Of a DNA stretch of 64,000 nucleotides, positions 15,439 to 23,897 are shown piece by piece. Source of the DNA: Paracoccus homiensis (GTDB lineage: Bacteria > Pseudomonadota > Alphaproteobacteria > Rhodobacterales > Rhodobacteraceae); NCBI RefSeq assembly GCF_900111675.1, contig NZ_FOHO01000012.1:42710-106709 (forward strand). Direction: 5' to 3'. Below the pieces are notes generated by a model, which was not told the DNA's origin, did not search any database, and saw only the letters and a program-made list of their open reading frames with translations. Positions within the stretch are counted from its first letter, which is position 1, and each line of letters begins with the position of its first letter. A program made the translations under genes and the position numbers.

Positions 15439-15579
15439 CGGCGCTGTCCGCGCGGAGCCGCTGCGCGGCAAATTGCGACGAGGCTTCGCCCGTCACGTCA
15501 TTTCCTGGCTCTAAAGGACGTCAGGTTTTCCACAGATTTTCTCGCGTCCCTTCGCTCTCTGGGGGCGCGTCCCGCTCGT

Positions 15580-16014
15580 TCATCTGCGAGGTCCTTCCGC
15601 CTGGCGGCGTTTGGGCTGGGTAACCTGCCGTCGTCTAGAGCCAGTTCGGGCCGCCGCGAGCGCTGCCTTGCGGTCCTCGTCGGACAGGTCAGCGAGTAAC
15701 AGCTGCGCCAGCCGGATCTTCCCCCGGCGACCGAGATCGCGATGCGCAAGGCGCCTTCCACACGCCAAGAACCAAGCCCGCAGTTCCTCATAGGTTGCCA
15801 TCGCGGCCCAGAACTCTGCATCGTCGTCGATCTCGCCGAACGGCATCAGCGGTGCATCCGCGCGCGCTTCCTCCAGAACGGCGGACATGACCATCTCCGC
15901 GTCATGCCAGTCGCAGGCTGCGATCGCCTCCAGCAGATTCCGAAACCGTCCCAGACGGGACATGCGGCCCTCCTGCCCTTCCGCCTCGCAATCGTCCCCA
16001 CCGTGATCGGTCAT
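15580..16014 (-). CDS. Hypothetical protein divergent from the mobilization genes (144 aa)
   Basis: Starts MTDHGGDDCEAEGQEGRMSR. It contains an acidic helical core (AACDWHDAEMVMSAVLEEAR, GEIDDDAEFWAAMATYEELR) and a basic C-terminus (DLGRRGKIRLAQLLLADLSD, then SRRRQ...KRR). A second start at 15963 has a good GAGGG ribosome site. Its position, divergent from the MobC-like gene across the presumed oriT, suggests a relaxosome-accessory or regulatory role. The exact 34-base core element lies in its upstream region in the same orientation as at the two large leaders. No family recognised. Confidence 0.6.
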   Translation of the reverse strand: MTDHGGDDCEAEGQEGRMSRLGRFRNLLEAIAACDWHDAEMVMSAVLEEARADAPLMPFGEIDDDAEFWAAMATYEELRAWFLACGRRLAHRDLGRRGKIRLAQLLLADLSDEDRKAALAAARTGSRRRQVTQPKRRQAEGPRR

Positions 16015-16371
16015 CTGTACCCCATCACCATCGGGGTGCGGCAAATGGAGCCTGCCCCGAAAACTTCGGTTTTCGGGGTCTGGCCTCGCCGAGAGTGGGG
16101 GGAGCAGAGGCAAGGACAATCGAGGGAAGTGGTGCGGCCCGCAGGCGCAGCCGAGGACACGGTTCTGTCTATTGTCCTTGCCGGCGCGAGGGGCAAAGCC
16201 CCTGGTGACTTCCTGCATCGACGGTCGTGAACGACGGCGCGTATCCCTCGCATCGCGCTTCCCCTTGTCTGCGCCGCGAAAGCGCGAAGCAGACAAAATA
16301 GACAAAATCCTTTGGGAAAGGGGCCATCGATGCTATGGGAGAGTGAGGGTTAAGTAAGCGGTTGGCAGGAA
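16015..16371. other. oriT: Candidate origin of transfer (oriT)
   Basis: The intergenic stretch before the mobilization genes is dense in inverted repeats. They are CCCCGAAAAC-TTCG-GTTTTCGGGG (16055-16078, perfect), GCAAGGACAAT / ATTGTCCTTGC (16110-16120 and 16171-16181, enclosing the 34-base core), and TTGTCTGC / GCAGACAA (16265-16272 and 16289-16296), followed by the direct repeat AGACAAAATAGACAAAA. Such clusters next to relaxase genes are typical of oriT. The nick site cannot be placed by eye. Confidence 0.6.
16129..16162 (-). repeat. 34-base core element, copy 3 (inverted)
   Basis: Exact reverse complement of 5386-5419, lying inside the inverted repeat 16110-16181 and pointing at the minus-strand gene that starts at 16014. 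Confidence 0.8.
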
Positions 16372-16986
16372 GTGCAAGTTGTCAGACAGAATTCGCGTAG
16401 AGCCGCTTTGTCAAAGGGCGGACAGGCGGCCCACCTGACCACAGCGACCCGCGATCAGATCGTGGCGCGGCTCAAGGAGGGCGAGCCAGTGGGCCGGATC
16501 GCGGCAGAGTTCGAGGTCGCGAAGAGCACGGTCTACCGGCTCCGCAGCGCCGCGATTGCTGCGGTGCGCCCTGCACATGCTCCCACTGAGAGGGTTTCGT
16601 TCCGTATTTCCGCAGGCGAGATGGAAGCGTTTGACGAAGAACTGGCTCGTGCCGGATTCAAGGACCGGTCGGATGCGCTGCGGGCGCTGGTGCGCAATTC
16701 GGTCGGATTGCTGGATCGGAACTTCGCCTTCGTGGGCGAGGTGAAAGCACTCTATGACGAGGTGTCGGCGATCGGGGTCAATGTGAACCAGATCGCGCGG
16801 GCGGTGAACCGCGGCCAGGCGCCACCGCTGCGCGAGGCAGGTACGGAACTGGCAGAGTTGAAATCGCAGCTTCGGAAAGTTCTGCCCACGCTGAACAACG
16901 TCGTTCAGGAGGCGCGTCGCTCGAACGAACGGGTCTGGACGGCGGCCCGTGCCTCTGACGCTGCGGGCGAAGGGGAGAGCCCGTGA
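16372..16986 (+). CDS. MobC/VirD1-like relaxosome accessory protein
   Basis: The product (204 aa from a GTG at 16372; later starts possible) has a resolvase-type helix-turn-helix (TATRDQIVARLKEGEPVGRI, AAEFEVAKSTVYRL). A ribbon-helix-helix-like part follows (ERVSFRISAGEMEAFDEELA, KDRSDALRALVRNSVG), then the MobC-like signature GVNVNQIARAVNRG. Such proteins bind oriT and help the relaxase nick. The stop overlaps the relaxase GTG (GTGA). The HTH plus RHH combination suggests it also autoregulates. The start codon is the least certain element, since no good ribosome site is seen. Confidence 0.75.
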   Translation: MQVVRQNSRRAALSKGGQAAHLTTATRDQIVARLKEGEPVGRIAAEFEVAKSTVYRLRSAAIAAVRPAHAPTERVSFRISAGEMEAFDEELARAGFKDRSDALRALVRNSVGLLDRNFAFVGEVKALYDEVSAIGVNVNQIARAVNRGQAPPLREAGTELAELKSQLRKVLPTLNNVVQEARRSNERVWTAARASDAAGEGESP

Positions 16987-19373
16987 GTTTCCTTGCCGAG
17001 GACGATGACGGTGTGGCGATCCGCCCGCATCTACGGAAGGTGCGGGACGGTGGACGCTCGGGTGGCCGGCGTGGGTCGGGCCTGTCTGGCAGCTTGCTGA
17101 ACAAGTGGAATTTCGCGGAAGGCTCGCGGGCCGCCGTTTTCAAGAAGATCGCCAGCGGCGGAACGCATAACCGCCACCAGATGCGCCGGCAGATGGATTA
17201 CATCAACACCAAGGCGCAATACACATTCGGTTTCAGCGATGCATTGTCCGACGACCGGCGCCAGTCCGAGGCGTCGCTTGAGGCCATTGCGGATAGCTGG
17301 GAGGCCAGCTGGCGGGGCGCGCCCAGGAACGGTCATACCTCGCATCTGCTGATCTCGTTTCCGCCCGATACGGCACCGCGCGACGCGGCGGCCATCGCCG
17401 AGGAAATGTGCGAGCGGGCATTCGGGGGCGAGAAGGAATTTGCCGACGATCGTTGGGAGTACATCGCGGCGCTGCACACGGACCGGTCGCACCCGCATGT
17501 GCACGTTCTGGTCAATAATCGCGGGGTCGAGAACGGCAGCTGGTTCTATCTGTCGAACAAGCTGGAGGCTCCATTCACTTACCAGGGTTTTCGGAACCTC
17601 ATGGTGTCGGTGGCGCAGGAATACGGGGTCCAGTTGGAGGCGACAACCCGCTACGCACGTGGCGATCTTCAGTATTCGCCGTCCTCGGCGCAGTGGCGGA
17701 AAGGCAGGGAGCCGGGCCAGCGGGCGTTGTCGGATCGCGTTCTGGGCATGCTGATCGACGAGGCCGACGAGTGGGGTGAGGTGGCGACGGTCGCGAAGAT
17801 GGTGGGCAACGCGCGTGTGGCCGAGGTCGCAGAGCGCATGATCCAGGGCATCGCCACGCAGAGCCCGATTTCAAGGAAGGATTTCGAGATGGTGTTGGAG
17901 AATGTCGAGACCGCGGGAGATTTCGAAGCGGCGGTCAAAGGCTGGGTAGACGACGTAAGAGACACTGTTCTGACGCTGCCTCCTGACATGCAGGGCAAGC
18001 ATTTCGCGGAAATCGACGGCGTCTTGTCGGATATGAAACGGGATTACGGGCTTGTCATCGAGGTCGAGGGGATCGCGCATCCCGGTCCGATGGCGAACAG
18101 CCTGCATGCCGATGGCGACCTTCTGGCCCGTCGCGCCGAGGATTATGTCCCCGAGGGTCGCGACATCGGCCGGGAGACGCTGGCGGCGGCTGTAGAGATG
18201 TTCTCGGCCGGGGTCTCTGACGAGGACGAGATCCGAAAATTCGAGGATGCTAAACTTGCCGATCGGCAGGCAGCAATCATTTCAGAAGTGGAAAAGGGGG
18301 TTATTGCACAGTTTGACGGCGAGGCGAACGAGTTTACGAAATTCGAGCCTCTTGTGACGGGCCGAGATGGTATCACCCTGAACGGTTCCAATGTCAGCGT
18401 CAAAGCTGAACTGGGAATAGCGTTCACAGTCTTGGCTAACGAGCGCGAGGGGGGAGGACTGTCGGTTGAAGATCAGCGCCGTGCCGATGCGCTGCTGCGC
18501 GACACTGCCGACAGATACGGTGAGCAGATGCGCGACGGATTGGTGCGCGAGGATACCCGCGAGTTCAAACCGCATGAACATGAAGATTTCGAGAACTACA
18601 GTGCCCAGGTGAAGCAGTTCGAGCAGGACCGCTTGCGCGAATTTGATGAGGCCATCCGGCCCTATGATAGCCAGGAAGTTACCATTCTAAGTGACGACAG
18701 AATTCGCGATTACAAGACGTCGCTGCGCGCGGTCGAGCTTGCCAATGTCGATTACAGCTTCGAGGCCCGGCCCGGCGCGGTGGCGGATTTCTGGCAGAAG
18801 TTCGACGAGCTGTCGGGTGATGCCGGGATCGACCGACAATTCGCCAAAGGCGTGTTCGAGAACGACCTACTGAGTGATGATCAGAAGCGTGATGTGCTGT
18901 CCTCGGCCGTCGATCCCGAACGCGGTCCGAAGATCTCGGCCGACGAGATGTTCGACAGGGTTCAAGAGGTGCGCGGCGAGATGCGGGCCAATATCATGAC
19001 GCCCGACAGGGATTACCTGCGGTCCTTCATGCAGCGTCTGACCGAGCGCGAGTATCCCTCCGCGGCGCCGGAGTTCGCCAACCGCGAAAGTGAGCGGGAA
19101 TACGCGGCGGCGCTTCGTGCCGAGTTCGGGACCAGGGGCTTCGAGCGCATGGCTGAAGGGGATTACCGCGATCTCGAATCCATCACGCCGAACCGGCTGC
19201 ACCAGCGCGAACTGGCAGCCTCGGTGCTGGCGATGGCGGAGCGTCCGGAACATGCCGCGAAGTTCGATCTGTCGCGCGAGCAGATTGCCCAGGGCTACGC
19301 GGCGGCCGACGAGCCCCACAAGGCGCAGCGGGCGCTTGGCCAGAGCAGCACCGGCGACGATTTCTCGCTCTGA
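16983..19373 (+). CDS. virD2: VirD2-type conjugative relaxase
   Basis: The 796-aa product has the relaxase domain in its first 230 residues. Y73 in MDYINTKAQY is a candidate nicking tyrosine, TSHLLISFPP (119-128) is motif II, and the metal-binding triad H165-T-D-R-S-H170-P-H172-V-H174 is motif III. The remaining ~550 residues are acidic and helical with no clear helicase motifs and probably serve secretion and partner binding. It nicks oriT and pilots the T-strand through the T4SS. It starts with GTG overlapping the accessory gene and is 12 bases upstream of virD4. Confidence 0.88.
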   Translation: MSFLAEDDDGVAIRPHLRKVRDGGRSGGRRGSGLSGSLLNKWNFAEGSRAAVFKKIASGGTHNRHQMRRQMDYINTKAQYTFGFSDALSDDRRQSEASLEAIADSWEASWRGAPRNGHTSHLLISFPPDTAPRDAAAIAEEMCERAFGGEKEFADDRWEYIAALHTDRSHPHVHVLVNNRGVENGSWFYLSNKLEAPFTYQGFRNLMVSVAQEYGVQLEATTRYARGDLQYSPSSAQWRKGREPGQRALSDRVLGMLIDEADEWGEVATVAKMVGNARVAEVAERMIQGIATQSPISRKDFEMVLENVETAGDFEAAVKGWVDDVRDTVLTLPPDMQGKHFAEIDGVLSDMKRDYGLVIEVEGIAHPGPMANSLHADGDLLARRAEDYVPEGRDIGRETLAAAVEMFSAGVSDEDEIRKFEDAKLADRQAAIISEVEKGVIAQFDGEANEFTKFEPLVTGRDGITLNGSNVSVKAELGIAFTVLANEREGGGLSVEDQRRADALLRDTADRYGEQMRDGLVREDTREFKPHEHEDFENYSAQVKQFEQDRLREFDEAIRPYDSQEVTILSDDRIRDYKTSLRAVELANVDYSFEARPGAVADFWQKFDELSGDAGIDRQFAKGVFENDLLSDDQKRDVLSSAVDPERGPKISADEMFDRVQEVRGEMRANIMTPDRDYLRSFMQRLTEREYPSAAPEFANRESEREYAAALRAEFGTRGFERMAEGDYRDLESITPNRLHQRELAASVLAMAERPEHAAKFDLSREQIAQGYAAADEPHKAQRALGQSSTGDDFSL

Positions 19374-19385
19374 GGGGAGGGCAGC

Positions 19386-21419
19386 ATGGAACTTGACCTG
19401 AAAGACCGGGTGCGGCTCGTCACCGGCATCGTCATGACGCTTCTGATCGCGGTTATCGCCTCGAGCCTAGTGCTGAACGGCATGAACCGAGACTTCAACG
19501 GCAGTCCGATCTCGATCGTCGGTGTTCTGAGCGATCTGAGCCTTCAGACCGAGGCGCAAAAGATCGCGGCGGCGATCTTCGTTGGCGTGGTTGTGCTCTG
19601 CATCGTGTTCGTCGGGGTGATGATCTACACGACGACCACGACGCGCTACGGCACGGCGCATTTCCAAGGGATCAAGGAGATGCGCCGGAACGGCTTTGTT
19701 ACGCCGCTGGAAGAGGGCGGCCTGATCTTCGGCAAGGTTGCGCGCCCGCCAAAAGAGCTGCGGGGCAAGCCGCTGGAAGTGGTGCAAACACCGCCGAAGG
19801 AGGCGCTAAACGCGGAGTTCATCTCGGCGCCGATCGACGCCTTTCCGCAATGCCTGCTGATCGGCCCGACGCGGTCGGGTAAGGGGGTGTCCTATCTCAC
19901 GCCCAACTGCCTGCTCGCGGACGGCTCGCTGGTGGTGCTCGATGTGAAGGGCGAGATCTTCCGCAACACGTCGCGGATGCGGGTTGAACTCGGCGATGAA
20001 GTGTTTCGCTTCGCACCCTATGACTTCGAGCATGGCTCGCATCATTACAATCCGCTGGCGCGCATTGCCGCGATCACCCATCCGAACCGCCGGTATGCGG
20101 AACTGGACAAGCTCGCGGACAATTTTCTGGTAGCGAAGGGTGAAGGTTCGGCATCGAACTTTCTTGGCGGAGCCAAGCAATGGTTCATCGCCGGGTGCCT
20201 GCGAGCTATTGAGATGGAAGATCCGACACTGACCCGTGTCCATGCGCTGATGTTTGGCGATGGCACTGAGGTCGGGGTGAGTGACAGCGACCGCTACAAC
20301 GCCATCGCAAAGGTTTCGGATAACCCGATCGTGCGGCGGGAGTTCTCGAATTATGGAAATCTCGATCCGAAGATCCGGCAATCCTACAGCCAGGTCATGA
20401 GCGACAGCGGGCTGAAGCAATGGGCCAATCCCCAGATCCAAGCGGTGACCCGTCGCGACGATATCCGGTTCGACGACATCCGCTCGCGGCGGCAGTCCAT
20501 CTATATCGTGGTGCAGTCGGACGATATTTCGCCGCTGAACGCAGTGATCCGGCTGATGTTCACGGACCTGATCGCTTCGATCCGCCAGACCAGCTCGGAC
20601 CACGACAGTGGGCTGGGGCAGGTATTCATCATGCTCGACGAGTTCGACCAGCTGGGCTATATGCCGATCGTCCAGCAATCGATGAAACAGCTGGCCGGTC
20701 ATGGCGCGCGCACGACGGTGGTCACGCAGTCGATCCCCGGCCTGAAATCGGTGGGCTACAGCGATGCCGAGGTCGAAAGCCTGCTCGCCGGCTGCGAGAT
20801 GAAGATCTATATCTCTCCCAATGATCACTCGACCACGGAAGAGATCACCAAGGCGCTCGGCACCCGCACCGGCTTCAAGGCCTCCTACAGCTATACGCTG
20901 AACGATTTCTCAAACCGCAGTGTCAATGTCTCGACCGAGGAACTGCCACTGTTCACCGCCGCGCAGCTGCGGGGATTGCCGAAATCAAAGGTTCTGCTGA
21001 TGCCGGAAGGGCACCAGCCGATTCTGGCGGACAAGATCGTCTATTACGCTGATCCGGTCTTCAAGCCGATCTTTGAGCGCCAGAAGGGCCCCTACCCCTA
21101 TCCGTCGCGGCAGTTGCAGCATATCGACCGCCTGGAACAACAGGTTGTGCAAACTGCCGCGGATAATCGGAAGATGCGAGAAGCGCTCGCGGAGGCGAAG
21201 ACGTTCGAGGTGGGCCCAAAACGCGAGGTGCAGGACCCAGCCGTGGTCCTTCCGCGGAAAGAGGCTGCGGCGTCGTACGAGAGCCGTATGGGGGCGATCA
21301 GGGAGGCTGCAAAGCAGGAGGCTGAAAAGTTACAAAACTCCAAGGTGATAGCAAAGCAACGTGCCGCGCCTGTGAAAGCGCAGAGACAGTCCGCGATGAA
21401 GAAACAGGATCGGTCGTAG
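19386..21419 (+). CDS. virD4: VirD4/TraG type IV coupling protein
   Basis: The 677-aa inner-membrane ATPase has two N-terminal membrane helices (about residues 11-32 and 60-82). Walker A is G160-PTRSGKG, followed by VVLDVKGEIF, the Walker B-like IMLDEFDQLGYMP and VVTQSIPGL. It recruits the relaxase-DNA complex to the VirB channel. AGGGGAGGGCAGC precedes the ATG. The C-terminal ~100 residues are Lys/Glu-rich (coiled-coil-like) and end KAQRQSAMKKQDRS. It is transcribed with virD2, away from the separate, oppositely oriented virB operon. Confidence 0.93.
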   Translation: MELDLKDRVRLVTGIVMTLLIAVIASSLVLNGMNRDFNGSPISIVGVLSDLSLQTEAQKIAAAIFVGVVVLCIVFVGVMIYTTTTTRYGTAHFQGIKEMRRNGFVTPLEEGGLIFGKVARPPKELRGKPLEVVQTPPKEALNAEFISAPIDAFPQCLLIGPTRSGKGVSYLTPNCLLADGSLVVLDVKGEIFRNTSRMRVELGDEVFRFAPYDFEHGSHHYNPLARIAAITHPNRRYAELDKLADNFLVAKGEGSASNFLGGAKQWFIAGCLRAIEMEDPTLTRVHALMFGDGTEVGVSDSDRYNAIAKVSDNPIVRREFSNYGNLDPKIRQSYSQVMSDSGLKQWANPQIQAVTRRDDIRFDDIRSRRQSIYIVVQSDDISPLNAVIRLMFTDLIASIRQTSSDHDSGLGQVFIMLDEFDQLGYMPIVQQSMKQLAGHGARTTVVTQSIPGLKSVGYSDAEVESLLAGCEMKIYISPNDHSTTEEITKALGTRTGFKASYSYTLNDFSNRSVNVSTEELPLFTAAQLRGLPKSKVLLMPEGHQPILADKIVYYADPVFKPIFERQKGPYPYPSRQLQHIDRLEQQVVQTAADNRKMREALAEAKTFEVGPKREVQDPAVVLPRKEAAASYESRMGAIREAAKQEAEKLQNSKVIAKQRAAPVKAQRQSAMKKQDRS

Positions 21420-21578
21420 GCGGCTTCGGTCTGTCGCGCTTTCTGCGGGCTGATCTGCATCCCATGCGTTTTCCTAAATATTCAGCGGCTGACGGTGGAG
21501 GTGGGAGGCTGTCAGGCATTTCCCGAAGACCACAGGGATACTGTATCGGGCGTGACGCAATCAAAGAAGGTGTTGAAC

Positions 21579-21809
21579 ATGTTGACAGCACGTGATCCTC
21601 TGGCGGCCAATAATGAGCGCGTGAAGCTGTTTGCGAGCTTCGTCAATGCGGTTGCCTTGGGGCTGATTGGCTTCGCGATCCTGCGACCCTTGGTCGAGGA
21701 CATCGCCAACGCAAGCTTGTCCGCGCTCTGGTGGGGATTGACAGGACTCGCATTGCACGGGTTTTCGCACTATATTTTAGGTCTGATCCGTAAAGAGGTG
21801 AAGGAATGA
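21579..21809 (+). CDS. Small membrane protein (76 aa)
   Basis: Begins MLTARDPLAANNERVKLFAS and has two hydrophobic segments (FVNAVALGLIGFAIL; ALWWGLTGLALHGFSHYILG). An AAGAAGG site precedes the ATG. Its stop overlaps the next small gene. The pair lies behind virD4 and may be plasmid maintenance or entry-exclusion type proteins, but that is only suggested by size and place. Confidence 0.6.
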   Translation: MLTARDPLAANNERVKLFASFVNAVALGLIGFAILRPLVEDIANASLSALWWGLTGLALHGFSHYILGLIRKEVKE

Positions 21810-21919
21810 CGTTCTTTGAGTTCATCGTGCCTGTCATCGCCATCGCTGTTGCCGGCGGTGGATTTCTTGTATTGCGTGCGCAAGGCCGCAAGCTGAACAA
21901 GCACTATCCCGCAGAGTAA
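21806..21919 (+). CDS. Very small single-span membrane protein (37 aa)
   Basis: MTFFEFIVPVIAIAVAGGGF followed by LVLRAQGRKLNKHYPAE: one membrane span plus a basic cytoplasmic tail. The ATG overlaps the stop of the 76-aa gene (ATGA), and GAGGTGAAGG precedes it. Function unknown; probably works with its neighbour. Confidence 0.55.
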   Translation: MTFFEFIVPVIAIAVAGGGFLVLRAQGRKLNKHYPAE

Positions 21920-22309
21920 TCAGCTTGGGCTGCATCCTGCAGTGTTGCTCTGCCCCGTGACGGCTGGACCGCTTCCAACCGGCAGGCGGCATCAACCGGT
22001 CGTTTACAGTTGAGACAGGAAGATACCTCTATAGGCGGGATCAGCCAAGCTGCTGATTTAAAACGAAAGAATCGCTACGGCGGCCTGTTGGCCGACGAAA
22101 TGCGTTGTCCGATGGCGCTGGTCGATATGAACCGGCATCCAAGCATGCGTACCGCTTGACAGCGGTTCGGCAGCAAGAGAGCTTCGTTCATGCAAGCAGA
22201 TGGTTCACCATGCTGAAAATTTTGGAGCGATCAAGAGAGGCCATGGCAAGCCGTGCTGCAAGCCTCGCAGTTCGCGTGATTTCCTGCATGGATGTCGGGA
22301 CGCAGGATA
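21920..22309. other. Intergenic stretch, nothing recognised
   Basis: About 390 bases between the small membrane genes and the end of the convergent fic gene. No gene, tRNA or clear terminator hairpin with T-run seen. Confidence 0.5.
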
Positions 22310-23539
22310 TCAAAGCCTCGGGGCCGTCGGAGGCGCGGGTATTATGGGCGCTGCATCGGTGAAGAGGTTCGGGAAGATGCGCTCTCGATAATGCAGCGGA
22401 AAGGCAATGCGCACTGGCCCCTTTTGGATCGCAGACTTGAGAAACCCACCCTTGATCAGTTCTCCAAGGTCGGTGCTGGCGCTGCGCTCGGAGACTCCGG
22501 TCACAAAACGTGCATCCCCTCGGGCCATTTCGCCGTGGCGCAGGACATGTGTAATCAACTGCGGTAAGCGATCCTTACCCGGATAAAGATCCGCGATCAG
22601 TCGAGTGTAGCGGTCCTGCAATGTTCGAAGATCGAACATCGCTTCGGTAAAGCGTATCTGATCCAGCATGACCGTCAAAAACCATCCGGTGAAAGAGGTC
22701 AACGCATTGAGCGACAGGTTTCCGCGCCCATCACGATCGCCTTGGCGGGGTCTGTCGGCGGTGTCCATGCGTTCTTTGTATTCGGCCGGATCCGCCAGCC
22801 CTCTCGCCAGCCCGCGACTGATGGACCATAGCCCATGACCCCCAAGGCCTGCTGCTTGGCACATCGCATGTGACATGAGCCTGCTTACCCTGCCATTTCC
22901 GTCCAGGAACGGATGAATGTAGTTCAGCCGGTGATGAGCTGCAGGGATGGACAAAATCCGCCCGGTAGCTCCCTGGCTCAACCCTCGGTATCGCATGACG
23001 AAATAGTCCATGAACTGTGGCAGGCGCTCCGCAGACGGAGGAAGGTGGCGCCCCACCGCGACCTCCTCACCTTTGCTTCGGAAGGCGCCGGGAACAATCT
23101 CCTTGCGCTGACCGTCATGCTCTATGAAACGCAACTCTTCCGGCATGGCCTCATAAAAGCGGCGATGCAGATCGCGAATAAATTCGACAGAGGTCGGCTC
23201 AGGCAAATCACCTTTGGCATAGGTTTCGTCGATCCATGCCTGAACGCGCACGTGAGCCACCGCCTCTTCCGCCAAGGGGCGGTTCTCCACCGTATCAAAA
23301 CGGCCAGCCAGAGCAGCCTCGATGTCGCGAGGGCGGGTGTTGTGACCTTCAATCAGGTTCGAGTAATAGGCATTCATGATCCGCGTCATCGCGCGGAGCT
23401 CGGCGGCGCTGTCAGGATGAAGCTTTCGCCCAAGCTCTTCGGCCGTAGACCGGATTTCCAAGGCCAGATCGGTCAGCGCCAGAGGGATTTTTTCCTCGAT
23501 GCCGCATGGCTCAATACGTGCCGGTGTTTCCAGGGGCAT
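22310..23539 (-). CDS. Fic-domain protein with N-terminal inhibitory motif and winged helix
   Basis: The 409-aa product has the Fic core HPFLDGNGR (209-217), which transfers AMP or another nucleotide moiety to target hydroxyls. S60-N-L-I-E64-G65 is the [ST]xxxE[GN] inhibitory helix on the N-terminal side (class II), so activity is self-restrained. The C-terminal ~100 residues resemble a winged helix (HVLRHGEMARGDARFVTGVS, STDLGELIKGGFL). The ATG at 23539 is preferred to a GTG at 23557 because AAGGA stands at suitable distance. It separates virD4 from the virB operon and may be a cargo or toxin-like maintenance gene. Confidence 0.88.
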   Translation of the reverse strand: MPLETPARIEPCGIEEKIPLALTDLALEIRSTAEELGRKLHPDSAAELRAMTRIMNAYYSNLIEGHNTRPRDIEAALAGRFDTVENRPLAEEAVAHVRVQAWIDETYAKGDLPEPTSVEFIRDLHRRFYEAMPEELRFIEHDGQRKEIVPGAFRSKGEEVAVGRHLPPSAERLPQFMDYFVMRYRGLSQGATGRILSIPAAHHRLNYIHPFLDGNGRVSRLMSHAMCQAAGLGGHGLWSISRGLARGLADPAEYKERMDTADRPRQGDRDGRGNLSLNALTSFTGWFLTVMLDQIRFTEAMFDLRTLQDRYTRLIADLYPGKDRLPQLITHVLRHGEMARGDARFVTGVSERSASTDLGELIKGGFLKSAIQKGPVRIAFPLHYRERIFPNLFTDAAPIIPAPPTAPRL

Positions 23540-23897
23540 TTTGCGGATCCTTTCCACGCCTATTTCTTATAATTAACCAAGGCTTGACCAAAAAAACATC
23601 AACATATTGCGGATCATGGTTGCCGATCGTCGCTACTGTCCATCCGCTTATAAGCACAAGGCTCGAGCCGCTTGCAATCAAAGGAAACGACAAAAAGCGC
23701 TTCAAATATGATCGCCGCGATAAGCCCAGCCAAAAGGGGGCGGGGCCCTGCGGTTGGTGGCAGTGGTCTGAACCTTTGAGACCGTCTTGCCGCTCACACT
23801 GACGGGGCCACGCAGAATAATGATTCCATGAGGGTCGGATCAGTGCAGCACAGTCGTATTTGATCGCCAGACCGCCTCTTCCGCGGTAAAGAGTTTT
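23540..23897. other. Intergenic stretch between fic and virB11
   Basis: A lower-G+C stretch. The left part must carry the fic promoter; the right part follows the last virB gene. No gene is supported and no T-run terminator is obvious. Confidence 0.45.

Noticed and set aside
16300..16320. IncP-type nick site near AAAATCCTTTGGG
   Set aside because: It only partly resembles the ATCCTG nick consensus; too weak to place nic.
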